DNA of 64,000 bases, taken from Acidobacteriaceae bacterium (GTDB lineage: Bacteria; Acidobacteriota; Terriglobia; Terriglobales; Acidobacteriaceae). Each line of letters opens with the position of its first letter. The first letter of the stretch is position 1. The position numbers and the translations under genes were made by a program. The notes beneath the pieces were generated by a model. The model did not search any database, was not told the DNA's origin, and worked only from the letters and a program-made list of their open reading frames with translations. The stretch spans positions 248,001-312,000 of the forward strand of contig CAHJWL010000001.1 in the NCBI GenBank assembly GCA_903642235.1, read 5' to 3'. Positions 1 to 8,109 of this stretch are shown here, piece by piece.

Positions 1-542
1 GCGCCCTTCGGCCCCTGCGACACATCAATCACCTCGTTGCCCACTACCGTCGGCATTGTGTGGATGTTGTGCATCGTCGAGTCCGAGTTCCGGAACTCCA
101 CCGCTCCGCCGCGCATCACCGCCACCACGTGTGGCGTATACCTGCAGCCCTTCTGGTCCAGCACCACCGGCATCAGCGGCCCGCTCGGCGCCGCATGCAT
201 CGCCGCCGCCGGCCCGCTCTTCACGTAGACGTACACATTCGCGAGCTTGCCGCCGTGCACCACATATTGCTCCGCCTCGTTCTCGCCGCCTGTCATTGAG
301 CACACCGGGTCCTGGCTCATGTCAATCTGTAACCGCTCCGGTTGCTTTCCCGAAAACGTCACCACCCCCGTCACTGCCCCAGCTGTCGCCGGATCAACCG
401 GAGACCCCGTCGGCAACGTCGCGGGTGTCGCCTTCGTGCCGCCATCAAGTGCCTCGCTCTTCTTCAGCGCCGCATCCGGCTTGCATCCGGTCAACAGAAC
501 GCCAGCTACGACAGCGGACAGAACAGCTATCTGTCTCTTCAT
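1..542 (-). CDS. Cupredoxin-like lipoprotein, 3' end outside window
   Basis: The reading frame starts at the ATG at 542 and runs off the left edge still open, so about 180 residues are visible. The N-terminus is a lipoprotein signal with an LLTGC lipobox (Cys20), followed by a low-complexity linker. The body has a carboxypeptidase-regulatory/plastocyanin-like pattern: a TGxVTFSG strand, a segment giving NVYVYVKSG, and the motif FRNSDSTMHNIH, in which the His residues are typical of copper-binding cupredoxin folds. Proteins of this type (MauL-like or plastocyanin-like) are exported electron-transfer or copper proteins. A membrane-anchored periplasmic protein is likely; copper binding is inferred from the motif alone. 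The gene lies upstream of, and divergent from nothing: the next gene, the dehydrogenase, is on the same strand 30 bases upstream, so the two may be co-transcribed. Confidence 0.75.
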   Translation of the reverse strand, partial: MKRQIAVLSAVVAGVLLTGCKPDAALKKSEALDGGTKATPATLPTGSPVDPATAGAVTGVVTFSGKQPERLQIDMSQDPVCSMTGGENEAEQYVVHGGKLANVYVYVKSGPAAAMHAAPSGPLMPVVLDQKGCRYTPHVVAVMRGGAVEFRNSDSTMHNIHTMPTVVGNEVIDVSQGPKG

Positions 543-572
543 CGAATATCTCCCCACTCAGCCGGTCAGATG

Positions 573-1601
573 CTACTTCGCACCTTCAAGTGCCGCCAGC
601 ACCGCATCCTTGAATGCTCCCGTTCCCGTCGACCCGCCCACATCCCTGGTCAAACTTTTGCCCTCGGCATATACCGCCTCAAGCGCCATCTGGATCGCAT
701 CCGCCGTCGCCGCCTCGTCAATATGCCGCAGCATCAGCACCGCGCTCTGCAGCAGCGCCGTCGGGTTCGCCAGGCCTTTGCCCGCAATATCCGGCGCCGA
801 CCCGTGCACCGCCTCAAAGATCGCGCACTCCGTCCCCAGGTTCGCCCCCGGAACCAGCCCCAGTCCGCCGATCAGCCCGCTGCACAGATCACTCAGGATA
901 TCGCCGTACAGGTTCTCCGTCACAATCACGTCGTACTGCCACGGATTCATCACCAGCTGCATGCACGTGTTGTCAACAATGTGCTCGGCATACGGAATCT
1001 CCGGATAGCCCTTCGCCACGGTGCGGCAGCAATCCAGAAACAATCCGTCCGAGATCTTCATGATGTTCGCTTTGTGTACGGAATGCACCTTCTTCCGGCG
1101 GTACTTGCGCGCCGCCTCGAACGCGAACTTCGCAATCCGCGTCGATCCCTTCTCGGTAATAATCTTCAGCGACTGCGCCACTCCGGGCACCACCATCACC
1201 TCAAGACCCGCATACAGATCTTCAGTATTCTCGCGAACAATAATCAGATCGATCCCCGGATACTTCGTCTCGAGCCCGGGCAGATTCTTCACTGGCCGGA
1301 AGTTCGCGTACAGGTCAAACTTCTTCCGCAGCGTCACGTTAATCGACGAGAACCCGCCGCCAATCGGCGTCGTCACCGGCCCCTTCAGCGCCACGCGATT
1401 CTGCTCGATCGACTCATACAGCGCCTTCGGCACATACTCGCCCGTCTTTGCGAACGCGTCCGCACCCGCGTCAAACCGGTGCCAGTCAAAGCTTGCGCCT
1501 TCGCGCTTGCCCGCTGCCTCCAGAATCTCCACCACCGCATCCGTTACCTCCGGCCCAATGCCATCGCCCGGAATCAACGTTATCCTGTGCGTCTCGCTCA
1601 T
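573..1601 (-). CDS. NAD-dependent isocitrate/isopropylmalate dehydrogenase family protein
   Basis: A 342-residue protein of the decarboxylating isocitrate/3-isopropylmalate dehydrogenase family. The N-terminus has LIPGDGIGPEV; the central RENTEDLYAG segment (around residues 122-131) is the substrate-binding signature; the C-terminal half carries EAVHGSAPDIAGK and NPTALLQSA. The RENTEDLY form and the short length fit an NAD-type isocitrate dehydrogenase (oxidative decarboxylation of isocitrate to 2-oxoglutarate in the TCA cycle) better than LeuB, whose motif is usually REL-type. Homoisocitrate or tartrate dehydrogenase cannot be excluded by eye. It acts in the cytoplasm. nrdR lies 35 bases upstream on the same strand, so the two may share a transcript. 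Confidence 0.9.
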   Translation of the reverse strand: MSETHRITLIPGDGIGPEVTDAVVEILEAAGKREGASFDWHRFDAGADAFAKTGEYVPKALYESIEQNRVALKGPVTTPIGGGFSSINVTLRKKFDLYANFRPVKNLPGLETKYPGIDLIIVRENTEDLYAGLEVMVVPGVAQSLKIITEKGSTRIAKFAFEAARKYRRKKVHSVHKANIMKISDGLFLDCCRTVAKGYPEIPYAEHIVDNTCMQLVMNPWQYDVIVTENLYGDILSDLCSGLIGGLGLVPGANLGTECAIFEAVHGSAPDIAGKGLANPTALLQSAVLMLRHIDEAATADAIQMALEAVYAEGKSLTRDVGGSTGTGAFKDAVLAALEGAK

Positions 1602-1636
1602 GCGTCGTTCTTCCTCGTCGTTCGTTCGAAGTCTAG

Positions 1637-2098
1637 CTACGATCGCTTTCCACCCAGCAGCCCATCCAGCTCGCTCTTGAACTCCTGCACATCCTTGAAG
1701 TCCCTGTGCACGCTGGCAAACCGGATGTACGCCACCTTATCGATCTCTCGCAGCCGCGCCATGATCATCTCGCCCACTTCTTTGGTCGAGCGCTCCCGCT
1801 CCGGGCTGTCCACCACATACGTCTCGGCCTCATCCACAATCTGCTCCAGCTTCGCAGCCGAGATCGGCCGCCGCGAGCACGAGTGCAACAGCCCGCTCAG
1901 CACCTTCTGCCGGTCAAACTTCTCCCGCCGACCGTCCTTCTTCACCACCATGTACGGAATCTCATCGATCCGCTCATAGGTCGTGAATCGCTTGTTGCAC
2001 TGCTCGCACTCGCGCCGTCGACGGATCGAATCCGCCTCCTTGCTCTCGCGTGAATCGACCACTCGATCTTGGGAGTAACCACAGTAAGGACATCGCAT
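1637..2098 (-). CDS. nrdR: Transcriptional repressor NrdR
   Basis: A 153-residue protein with the NrdR architecture. An N-terminal zinc ribbon has two CxxC pairs (CPYC near residue 3 and CEQC near 31), followed by the RFTTYER segment, and then an ATP-cone domain beginning around residue 49 (VVKKDGRREKFDRQKV). Known NrdR proteins bind ATP/dATP and repress ribonucleotide reductase genes through NrdR boxes. Length and motifs are complete. The downstream gene is the isocitrate-type dehydrogenase; no reductase gene lies in this window. Confidence 0.95.
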   Translation of the reverse strand: MRCPYCGYSQDRVVDSRESKEADSIRRRRECEQCNKRFTTYERIDEIPYMVVKKDGRREKFDRQKVLSGLLHSCSRRPISAAKLEQIVDEAETYVVDSPERERSTKEVGEMIMARLREIDKVAYIRFASVHRDFKDVQEFKSELDGLLGGKRS

Positions 2099-2116
2099 CA
2101 GGGACGGGTTCGATTC

Positions 2117-2480
2117 TATCGCAGCAACGGGAGACGAGCCGCCTCACCCGGCCCTCCTCGCTTGTCGCACCGCCGACGGCTGCCGCGCCCATCCTCGAAC
2201 ATGTGCCCCAAATGCGCATCGCACCATCTGCACGAACCGCCGTACGTTCGACCCCAGCGACGTGTCACTCGTCTCTCGAACGTTTCCCTTTGCAATCGGC
2301 TGCCGGAAGCTCGGCCATCCCGTCCCGGATCCAAACTTCGTATCCGCATGAACAGCGCCGTCTCGCAACACACACAGCTGAAGATGCCCTTGTCGTACAC
2401 CGTCTGCCATCGCCCTCCCCTCGGCACCGCCGGCATCAGCGAACGCGTCATGGCCATCGACCGCATGCGCTTCAACCCGA
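2117..2480 (-). pseudogene. msrB: Decayed peptide-methionine (R)-S-oxide reductase (msrB remnant)
   Basis: MsrB signatures are present but scattered over different frames of the minus strand. One frame gives YDKGIFSCVCCETALF (2400 down to about 2350). After a one-base loss the next frame gives DTKFGSGTGWPSF and QPIAKGNVRETSDTSLG (about 2346 to 2250). A second shift gives RWCDAHLGHMFEDG (about 2232 to 2190). After that the PTG-x-RYC region containing the catalytic cysteine is unrecognisable. The structural CxxC pairs survive. At least two, probably three, frame disruptions make this a dead gene; a cluster of sequencing errors is the alternative. It fills most of the gap between nrdR and the YbhN-type gene. 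Confidence 0.75.
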
Positions 2481-2588
2481 CGGCACCATCGCCCCATTCA
2501 CCTGACGAAGGACGGCCCCGGTCCCGAGCCTCTGTCGACCAGCGCAAACCTGCCCTCAACGCCAACATCCTCGAAACACGTCGAATGC

Positions 2589-3857
2589 CTAAGTCGCTTG
2601 CTCCCCCGACGCTGCCTTTCCCGCATCCCGCAGCCGGATACCCTCCGCCCGCGCAAACAGCAGCCCCGCCGGCACGATACTCAGGGATGTCACGCACAGC
2701 AGCATCGCCCCGCACGCCGTCGCCGCTTCGATCGGCGCGCCGAAGAACCGCCGCATCGCCGCCGCCGTCGCCGCAATCTGCGTAAACCACCCCAGCCCCG
2801 GCAGCTGCAGCAGAGAGCCGCCCAGGCTCGCCGCCATCAGCAGCATCGTCCGCGAAAAACTCAAGCCTGCCAGCTCCGGCGTCTGTTGAAAGGCGTGCGT
2901 CGTCTGCCAGTACGCCCCGCCGATCATCAGCCACATAAAAATCGAGATGGCCGCCGCCACGCCAAACTCCCGCACCGTCGAGATCGCACGCAGGCCCTGC
3001 CGGAAATCCAGAATCTTCGCTTCCACAATCGCTGCAAACCTCGGCGACACACGCGCCATCTGCTGCCCGATCCACGCCGCTACCGCCTCCCCTCGCAGCC
3101 GCACGGCAACCGCAAACGCCGCCAGAAACAGCGTCGCTCCCAGGCTCCCCACGCCCACCCGCACGAACCGGTCGCGATGCGCCAGCCCCGCCGGCGTAAA
3201 CGCCAGCGCACCCGAAAACACCACCGCCGCCGCGCCCAGATCAAACATCCGCTCGACCGTATACACCGCCACCTGCGAGCTCACCGCCAGCCGCGTCCGC
3301 TGCGCCACCAGGTACGGCCGCGCCAGGTCAGCCAGCCGCCCAAAGATCGCCACCGCCGTAAACCCGACAAACTGCGCCCCCAGCACCTCCCGCGCCCGCA
3401 CCGGCGACCTTCGCTGCGCCAACCTCTCCGGCCGCTCAGTCACCACGCCCGATGCCTCCATTTCTTTGGTTGTTTCCTTGAGTATCTTTTTGGTTGTCAT
3501 CCCGCAGGGATCTGCTTCTCTACCGGAAACGCCCGTCATCCCGTAGCGACCCACCGTCCCAACCGCGACTCTCGTCCCCGCAGTCTCTTCTGTTGTCATC
3601 CCGTAGGGATCCGCTGCTTCAACCCCCGCACCCTCAGTCATCGGCCGGCAAAACTCCGCCCACCGCCACGCCCGCAGCCAGTACGTCCCATAGATCAGCG
3701 CCACGCCCGCAGCAACGTGCCACCACACCACCACCCGCAGCTGCGCCAGAAACGCTGCCCAGTCAAAATGTGCTCGATACAGTGCAAAACCGAGACCCAG
3801 TATCACCAGAGCTGAAATCGCATACAGCCTCATCGAACTCTTCACCGCAACCCCCAC
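2589..3857 (-). CDS. YbhN/LPG-synthase-type flippase-like membrane protein with repeat-derived insert
   Basis: A 422-residue polytopic inner-membrane protein of the lysylphosphatidylglycerol synthase TM / UPF0104 family (putative lipid or polyprenyl flippase-like). Family hallmarks are LRAWRWAEFCRP after the second membrane segment, FVGFTAVAIFGRLADLARPYL, and VERMFDLGAAAVVF. Between residues about 75 and 138, in the loop after TM2, there is a hydrophilic insert not typical of the family. It contains ADPYGMTT, RYGMTG and ADPCGMTT and is encoded by three copies of the dispersed repeat at 3487-3620. The reading frame stays open across the insert. An alternative start is Met9 (3833). Substrate unknown. 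Confidence 0.8.
   Translation of the reverse strand: MGVAVKSSMRLYAISALVILGLGFALYRAHFDWAAFLAQLRVVVWWHVAAGVALIYGTYWLRAWRWAEFCRPMTEGAGVEAADPYGMTTEETAGTRVAVGTVGRYGMTGVSGREADPCGMTTKKILKETTKEMEASGVVTERPERLAQRRSPVRAREVLGAQFVGFTAVAIFGRLADLARPYLVAQRTRLAVSSQVAVYTVERMFDLGAAAVVFSGALAFTPAGLAHRDRFVRVGVGSLGATLFLAAFAVAVRLRGEAVAAWIGQQMARVSPRFAAIVEAKILDFRQGLRAISTVREFGVAAAISIFMWLMIGGAYWQTTHAFQQTPELAGLSFSRTMLLMAASLGGSLLQLPGLGWFTQIAATAAAMRRFFGAPIEAATACGAMLLCVTSLSIVPAGLLFARAEGIRLRDAGKAASGEQAT
3487..3526 (+). repeat. Dispersed repeat copy 1 (ATCCCGCAGGGAT core), inside a CDS
   Basis: Reads CTTTTTGGTTGTCATCCCG, then CAGGGATCTGCTTCTCTACC. The core is a short inverted repeat (ATCCC/GGGAT around three bases). This copy lies inside the YbhN-type gene and encodes part of its insert. 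Confidence 0.85.
3534..3551 (+). repeat. Degenerate dispersed repeat copy 2, inside a CDS
   Basis: GTCATCCCGTAGCGACC: the repeat core with one side damaged (GCGAC instead of GGGAT). It encodes RYGMTG in the minus-strand gene. Confidence 0.6.
3590..3620 (+). repeat. Dispersed repeat copy 3, inside a CDS
   Basis: TGTTGTCATCCCGTAGGGAT followed by CCGCTGCTTC. It contains the intact ATCCCGTAGGGAT core and encodes ADPYGMTT in the minus-strand YbhN-type gene. Confidence 0.85.
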
Positions 3858-3880
3858 CCCGCACCTTTTCTCTGCTTCTC

Positions 3881-3920
3881 GCTTTTGGTTGTCATCCCGT
3901 AGGGATCTGCTTTTCTACCG
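3881..3920 (+). repeat. Dispersed repeat copy 4, intergenic
   Basis: GCTTTTGGTTGTCATCCCGT followed by AGGGATCTGCTTTTCTACCG. It lies just upstream of the YbhN-type gene (minus strand), in the 204-base gap before the lytic transglycosylase gene. The rest of the gap is pyrimidine-rich on the + strand with no recognisable gene. Confidence 0.85.
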
Positions 3921-4061
3921 CGTCGAGCCCATCGCCACTTCAGCCATGTGGTGTGTTCTCATCCGTGTTTTCTGCTTTGCATCTCTGCTTGGTTCGTTGA
4001 TTTGCACTTTGCTTTGTTCTCTGTTTGCGTCTCTGCCTTGCCTGTTGTTCGTCGTTCATTC

Positions 4062-4853
4062 CTACCGCGGCTCACGTGTGCTCGCCATCATCGCCGCCAG
4101 CTTCCGCCGGTTAAACTCCCGAATCACCTTCGCCACATACGCCCGCGTCTCGCGATACGGCGGCACGCCGTGGTACCGGTCCACCGCACCCGGCCCTGCG
4201 TTGTACGCCGCCAGCGCCAGCGCTATGTCGTCGTGATAGCGCAGGAGCAGCCCGTCGAGATACGCCGCACCGCCATCTACGTTCTGCCCCGGCTCAAACG
4301 CATCCGCTACCCCAACCGCGGTCGCCGTCTCCGGCATAAGCTGCATCAGACCGCGCGCTCCGGTTCGCGAGACAGCACGCGTCTGCCCGCCGCTCTCTGC
4401 CCGCACCACGCTCGCCAGCAGATCCTCATCGATGCGATGCGCAACTCCTGCATGCGCCAGCAGGGGATGCATCTCGTCAGCCGTCATAGCGCGCGCGGGC
4501 GCACCCGCGGCTGCAGCCGCTCCGGCCATCGCCGCCGCGGCAACCGGTCTGACCAGCTTCGCGCCCGGCTTTGCCGAGCCACCTGCAGTCTTCTCCGCCA
4601 GGGTCGCAATCGGATCCGGCGTCAGCACCACAGAGGCCACCGCATCGTTTGCTACATCCATATATGCCTCCTCGGCCGTACCCGCCGACTCCGCAAGTAC
4701 CAGACGCGTCCGGTCGCCTGCCGCCTCGTGCCGCAGACAGTCCACGGTGAAGCCATTCACCAGCGTCACGCGCTCCGCCGCAGCCAGCGGCAGGCAGGAA
4801 AGCCCGAGGATCGCCACAATGTGGAAGAGCTGTCTCATCGTTCTGCCCTGCAT
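4062..4853 (-). CDS. Secreted lytic murein transglycosylase (SLT family)
   Basis: The ATG at 4853 is preferred because a GAGGTG ribosome site lies about six bases upstream; a GTG at 4859 and an ATG at 4838 are alternatives. The 263-residue product has a signal peptide (residues 1-26), a low-complexity Ala/Pro middle, and a C-terminal SLT domain from about residue 135. Catalytic Glu153 sits in RAESGGQTRAVSRTGARG, followed by LMQLMPETA and ALAAYNAGPGAVDRY. Such enzymes cleave the MurNAc-GlcNAc bond of peptidoglycan to give 1,6-anhydro ends and act in the periplasm. The last residues end in NRRKLAAMMA. Confidence 0.9.
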   Translation of the reverse strand: MQGRTMRQLFHIVAILGLSCLPLAAAERVTLVNGFTVDCLRHEAAGDRTRLVLAESAGTAEEAYMDVANDAVASVVLTPDPIATLAEKTAGGSAKPGAKLVRPVAAAAMAGAAAAAGAPARAMTADEMHPLLAHAGVAHRIDEDLLASVVRAESGGQTRAVSRTGARGLMQLMPETATAVGVADAFEPGQNVDGGAAYLDGLLLRYHDDIALALAAYNAGPGAVDRYHGVPPYRETRAYVAKVIREFNRRKLAAMMASTREPR

Positions 4854-4930
4854 CGTCACCTCAGCAGCCTATCACCGCGAAAGCGCTCCATAGACTCCCC
4901 CAAACGGGCCTCCAGGGTCGCCAAACGTGC

Positions 4931-5914
4931 TTAAAGAGCACCCAAAACGGCCATCTCAGCACGTTCTCCGGACGGGTCTTCGCCTGGGAGGAGCGGCGCG
5001 ATCGCCCGCGCCACCCCATCCTCATCGTTGCTCCGCGTGATCGCCCAGCCGCGCGCGCCAGCCATCGTCAGCAGCTCCGCCGGTGCGTTCTCCATCAGCA
5101 CTGGATGACCCGCCACCTCCAGCATCGACAGATCATTCCAGTTGTCGCCGATCGCCATCACCTCGCTCAGAGCAATCCCACGTTCTTCGGCGAGCAGCGT
5201 GAGCGCCGCTCCCTTGCTGGCCCCGGCAGGAAGAATGTCCACAATGCTCAGGTCGCGCTCCGGATACTCCGTCCGGTGCAGCGCGATCTCGGCCTCACCG
5301 TTCGGCGTCGGCCCCTCGCCATCAGCGAAGTAGGTCCCGCTCATCGATCGCAGCAGACCCTCCGCGCGCCGCATTCTCTCCACCGTGCCGCACAGCATCA
5401 TCTGGATCGGCAGACCGCGTTCAAGGCAGCGTTCGATCGGCTTCGTATGCTCGATATACGGCTCATTTGCGACCATCCACTTCTCGATGCTGGCATGCAG
5501 ATCTTCGAGCTCTTCTACCACCAGGGCGCCGCGCTCATCCTCGCCATCCGGACCAACGCAGTCAAATGTCACCACCAGCGCATTGCGAAACTCGCCCAGG
5601 TGCGCAAACAGCCGCTCCGCACCCGTGCGCGTCATCAAAGCCCGCCGGACCAAGGTGCTCCCAATCGTTCGCACCACCGCGCCATTTGAGCTGACCAGCA
5701 GATTCGACGAGGGCAACTCGAGCGCGCGCAGCTGCCGCATGGCATAGCAGTGTCGCCGTCCCGTCGCCACAACGAACTCTATACCTGCCGCCTGGGCTGC
5801 AGCGATCGCCGAGCGATTCACCGCACTGACCTGGCCTCCGGTGGCCAGGAGCGTGCCATCCATATCGACTGCAATCATCCGTACTGCCGCTTGCTCTACA
5901 CTGCGTTGTTTCAC
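4931..5914 (-). CDS. Cof-type HAD-IIB hydrolase (sugar-phosphatase-like)
   Basis: A 327-residue HAD-superfamily phosphatase of the Cof/HAD-IIB group. Motif I is DMDGTLL, with nucleophile Asp17 and Asp19; motif II lies in ATGRRH; motif IV is GDNWNDLSML near residue 257. A large C2-type cap lies between them. The start is a GTG at 5914; an ATG at 5878 just before motif I is possible but would leave almost no N-terminus. Substrates of this group are sugar phosphates, FMN or PLP; none can be assigned here. Cytoplasmic. The gene ends 78 bases from the lytic transglycosylase start and may be in the same transcript. Confidence 0.88.
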   Translation of the reverse strand: MKQRSVEQAAVRMIAVDMDGTLLATGGQVSAVNRSAIAAAQAAGIEFVVATGRRHCYAMRQLRALELPSSNLLVSSNGAVVRTIGSTLVRRALMTRTGAERLFAHLGEFRNALVVTFDCVGPDGEDERGALVVEELEDLHASIEKWMVANEPYIEHTKPIERCLERGLPIQMMLCGTVERMRRAEGLLRSMSGTYFADGEGPTPNGEAEIALHRTEYPERDLSIVDILPAGASKGAALTLLAEERGIALSEVMAIGDNWNDLSMLEVAGHPVLMENAPAELLTMAGARGWAITRSNDEDGVARAIAPLLPGEDPSGERAEMAVLGAL

Positions 5915-5989
5915 CTGTATATTCTCTCATCCGATCTGCATAAATACTCGTAAATGATTCTAAAGAGTGCGTTTACGGGAAATTCACTC

Positions 5990-6004
5990 GACAGTAACAC
6001 TGTC
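5990..6004. promoter_or_regulatory. Perfect inverted repeat GACAGT-AAC-ACTGTC, possible operator
   Basis: A 15-base perfect palindrome lies in the divergent gap between the HAD gene (minus) and the small membrane protein gene (plus), 39 bases before the latter's preferred ATG. The position suits an operator, but no cognate regulator is known. Confidence 0.35.
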
Positions 6005-6042
6005 TCTCGCCATACTGGAACAGAGCAGTGAAAGGCTCCTTT

Positions 6043-6471
6043 ATGTTCCACAACCGCATCGCCTCTGATCTTCGTAAGCACTTTTCCACCGTCGGTCCAT
6101 CGCCCTCTTTCGCAGTGCCCCAGGCGCCCCCGCTCTCCGACTCACCCGCGTCCGCCTCTCGGCTGGTGCTTCTGCCTCCCGCCGGTGCCGCTTCTCTTCA
6201 GCCCCACTCTGCCGCCCTTGCGGATCGCCCACCCGCCCGGAATCGCAGACAGCTCCTCGAGGAGTTGGTCAGGGTCTCCTCGCATCGTGTTGCTGCCTTC
6301 CTCGCCGAGGCCGCGGTTCTGGTGCTGGTTCTCGGCATCCTCGATCGCTTTCTCGCCAGCAATCGCCTTGAGCTGCACTGGGTCGGCGGTGCCTTCCTCA
6401 TCAGCACAATCCTGCTTGCATCGAGCATTGCGCTCGAGCTCTCGGCACGTCTCTGGCTTGCTCGCACCTAG
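6043..6471 (+). CDS. Small membrane protein, unknown function
   Basis: 142 residues from the ATG at 6043, which has AAAGG eight bases upstream; a GTG at 6028 is in frame. The first 70 residues are Pro/Ser/Ala-rich and probably cytoplasmic. The C-terminal half has two hydrophobic stretches (VAAFLAEAAVLVLVLGILDRF and AFLISTILLASSIALELSA), consistent with two membrane helices. I do not recognise the family. It precedes threonine synthase by 65 bases on the same strand. Confidence 0.6.
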   Translation: MFHNRIASDLRKHFSTVGPSPSFAVPQAPPLSDSPASASRLVLLPPAGAASLQPHSAALADRPPARNRRQLLEELVRVSSHRVAAFLAEAAVLVLVLGILDRFLASNRLELHWVGGAFLISTILLASSIALELSARLWLART

Positions 6472-6536
6472 GGATTTCTGCGTCAGCCATGCCTGCTCAA
6501 GCCGCGCAACAGCACTGACTTCGGTAGCATCGAGAG

Positions 6537-7808
6537 ATGCCGCAGATCGCCTGCCTTGAGTGCTCCCGCTGCCAGAACCGCCTCTCCGCCGACACCCCGC
6601 AGACACTGTGCCCGATCGATGCCGGCGCTCTCTACGTGCGCTACAACATGGACGAGCTGCGCGCGACAGCCAGGCGTGACAATCCGGCCCGCTATGCCGG
6701 CCAGAGCACCGCGTCGCTGGGCATGTGGCGCTATCGCGACGTTCTGCCTGACGTCGCCCCCGTCACCCTCGGCGAGGGCTGGACGCCGATGCTGCAGTCC
6801 CGCCGCTATCCCGGTCTGCTGATCAAGGAAGAGGGTGCAAACCCCACCGGCACCTTCAAGGCTCGCGGCCTCGCTCTCGCCGTCACCATGGCCAGGCACT
6901 ACGGCCTGCGGCACCTCGCCGTGCCCAGCGCCGGCAACGCAGCCGGGGCGCTCGCCGCCTATGCGGCCGCCGCCGGCATCGCCGCCCATCTCTTCATGCC
7001 GCAGGACGTTCCCTTCGCCAACTACCTTGAAGGCATCGTCTACGGGGCAGACGTCACCATGGTCGACGGCCTCATCTCCGACTGCGCCCGTCTCGTCGGC
7101 GAGCAGATCAGGCAGCAGAAGGCCAGCGGCACACCCGCGGCCGAGACCTGGTTCGATATCTCCACGCTCAAAGAGCCCTTCCGTGTCGAGGGCAAAAAGA
7201 CCATGGGCTATGAGCTCGTCGAGCAGCTCGGCTGGCAGTATCCGGATGCTGTCTTCTACCCCACCGGCGGCGGCGTCGGTCTGATCGGCATGTGGAAGGC
7301 CTTCGACGAGATGGAAGAACTCGGCTGGATCGAGCGCGGTGCAAAGCGCCCGAAGATGTATGCGCTTCAGTCAGCCGGCTGCGCCCCGATCGCGAAGGCC
7401 TTCGACGCGCACCAGCCCGCGAGCGAGTTCTTTCAAGGAGCTGACACCTTCGCCTCCGGCCTCCGCGTGCCGAAGCCCTACGGCGACAGCATCATCCTCG
7501 ACATCGTCGCTCGCTCCGGCGGCCGGGCTATTGCCAGCACAGATGAGGTCATCCTAGCGAGCATCCTGGACTGGGCAAAGCACGAAGGCCTCTTCCTCTC
7601 GCCCGAAGGCGCAGCCGCCACCGCGGCCTACGATCAGCTGCTCGCGAGCGGCGAGCTCAAGCCCACTGACAAGGTCGTTCTCTTCAACACCGGCGCCGGC
7701 CTCAAGTACACCGACATGACCGCCGACGCCATGCACCTGAAGCGCCCCGGCGGCGGCCCCAAGCTGCCTACGAGCCTACCCGTCGGCGGCATCATCACAC
7801 CGATATAA
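6537..7808 (+). CDS. thrC: Threonine synthase
   Basis: A 423-residue fold-type II PLP enzyme. The PLP-binding lysine is Lys108 in NPTGTFKARG. The N-terminal 40 residues hold Cys6, Cys9, Cys12 and Cys25, a zinc-ribbon-like cluster common in this ThrC subgroup. Further family landmarks are SAGNAAGALAAYAA, TGGGVGLIGMWKAF and a C-terminal FNTGAGLKYTDM. It converts O-phosphohomoserine to threonine in the cytoplasm. Some homologues are annotated as cysteate or diaminopropionate-related synthases, so the exact substrate is inferred. The gene ends 24 bases before the left end of the mobile element. Confidence 0.9.
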   Translation: MPQIACLECSRCQNRLSADTPQTLCPIDAGALYVRYNMDELRATARRDNPARYAGQSTASLGMWRYRDVLPDVAPVTLGEGWTPMLQSRRYPGLLIKEEGANPTGTFKARGLALAVTMARHYGLRHLAVPSAGNAAGALAAYAAAAGIAAHLFMPQDVPFANYLEGIVYGADVTMVDGLISDCARLVGEQIRQQKASGTPAAETWFDISTLKEPFRVEGKKTMGYELVEQLGWQYPDAVFYPTGGGVGLIGMWKAFDEMEELGWIERGAKRPKMYALQSAGCAPIAKAFDAHQPASEFFQGADTFASGLRVPKPYGDSIILDIVARSGGRAIASTDEVILASILDWAKHEGLFLSPEGAAATAAYDQLLASGELKPTDKVVLFNTGAGLKYTDMTADAMHLKRPGGGPKLPTSLPVGGIITPI

Positions 7809-7824
7809 ACCCTGCCTTCTGGGC

Positions 7825-7831
7825 AAAGCTG
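7825..7831. repeat. Target-site duplication, left copy (AAAGCTG)
   Basis: AAAGCTG immediately precedes the left inverted end at 7832 and recurs immediately after the right inverted end (11194-11200). The seven-base match extends to eight (CAAAGCTG) if the terminal C of the right end is counted as target. IS1-family elements usually make 8-9 bp duplications. Confidence 0.85.
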
Positions 7832-7853
7832 GGTAGTGGGTCAGTTTGAAATC
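7832..7853 (+). repeat. Left terminal inverted repeat
   Basis: Starts GGTAGTGGGTCAG and ends TTGAAATC; it is identical over 22 bases to the reverse complement of 11172-11193. The GG start is usual for IS1-family ends. Confidence 0.92.
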
Positions 7854-7896
7854 AGGTCTGGCGCAATCGGCAAGCCCCAACGTTTAGAATGTGAGC

Positions 7897-8109
7897 ATGG
7901 ACGCAAACACCCTTGCGAAATCGATAGTTGATCAGGCGATAGGCGAGAAGCCGATAAAGAAGAAACAGCCCGCCACGGTCAAGAGAGGCCTTGCGCGGGC
8001 TGCTGTGTTGGGACCGGAACGAACCAAAGAAATAGCGAAGAAGGCAAACGCTAAGCGATGGAAGAACTATTCAGGCGCATCCGCTCTTCCCACTCCTGAT
8101 CTTTCATAG
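7897..8109 (+). CDS. Small basic protein, mobile-element cargo
   Basis: 70 residues from the ATG at 7897 (a GTG at 7891 is in frame). Lys-rich N-terminus, then RGLARAAVLGPERTKEIAKKANAKRW, which resembles the widespread small-protein motif RGGxARAAxLSPERRxEIAxKAAxARW found on plasmids and mobile DNA. Function of that family is not established; nucleic-acid binding is a guess from the charge. The 3' end overlaps the convergent winged-helix-like gene by 59 bases. Lies just inside the left end of the transposon. Confidence 0.6.
   Translation: MDANTLAKSIVDQAIGEKPIKKKQPATVKRGLARAAVLGPERTKEIAKKANAKRWKNYSGASALPTPDLS

Noticed and set aside
3487..3620. CRISPR array made of the repeated ATCCCGTAGGGAT units
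   Set aside because: Spacing is irregular, the copies are scattered over 47 kb, and there are no cas genes.
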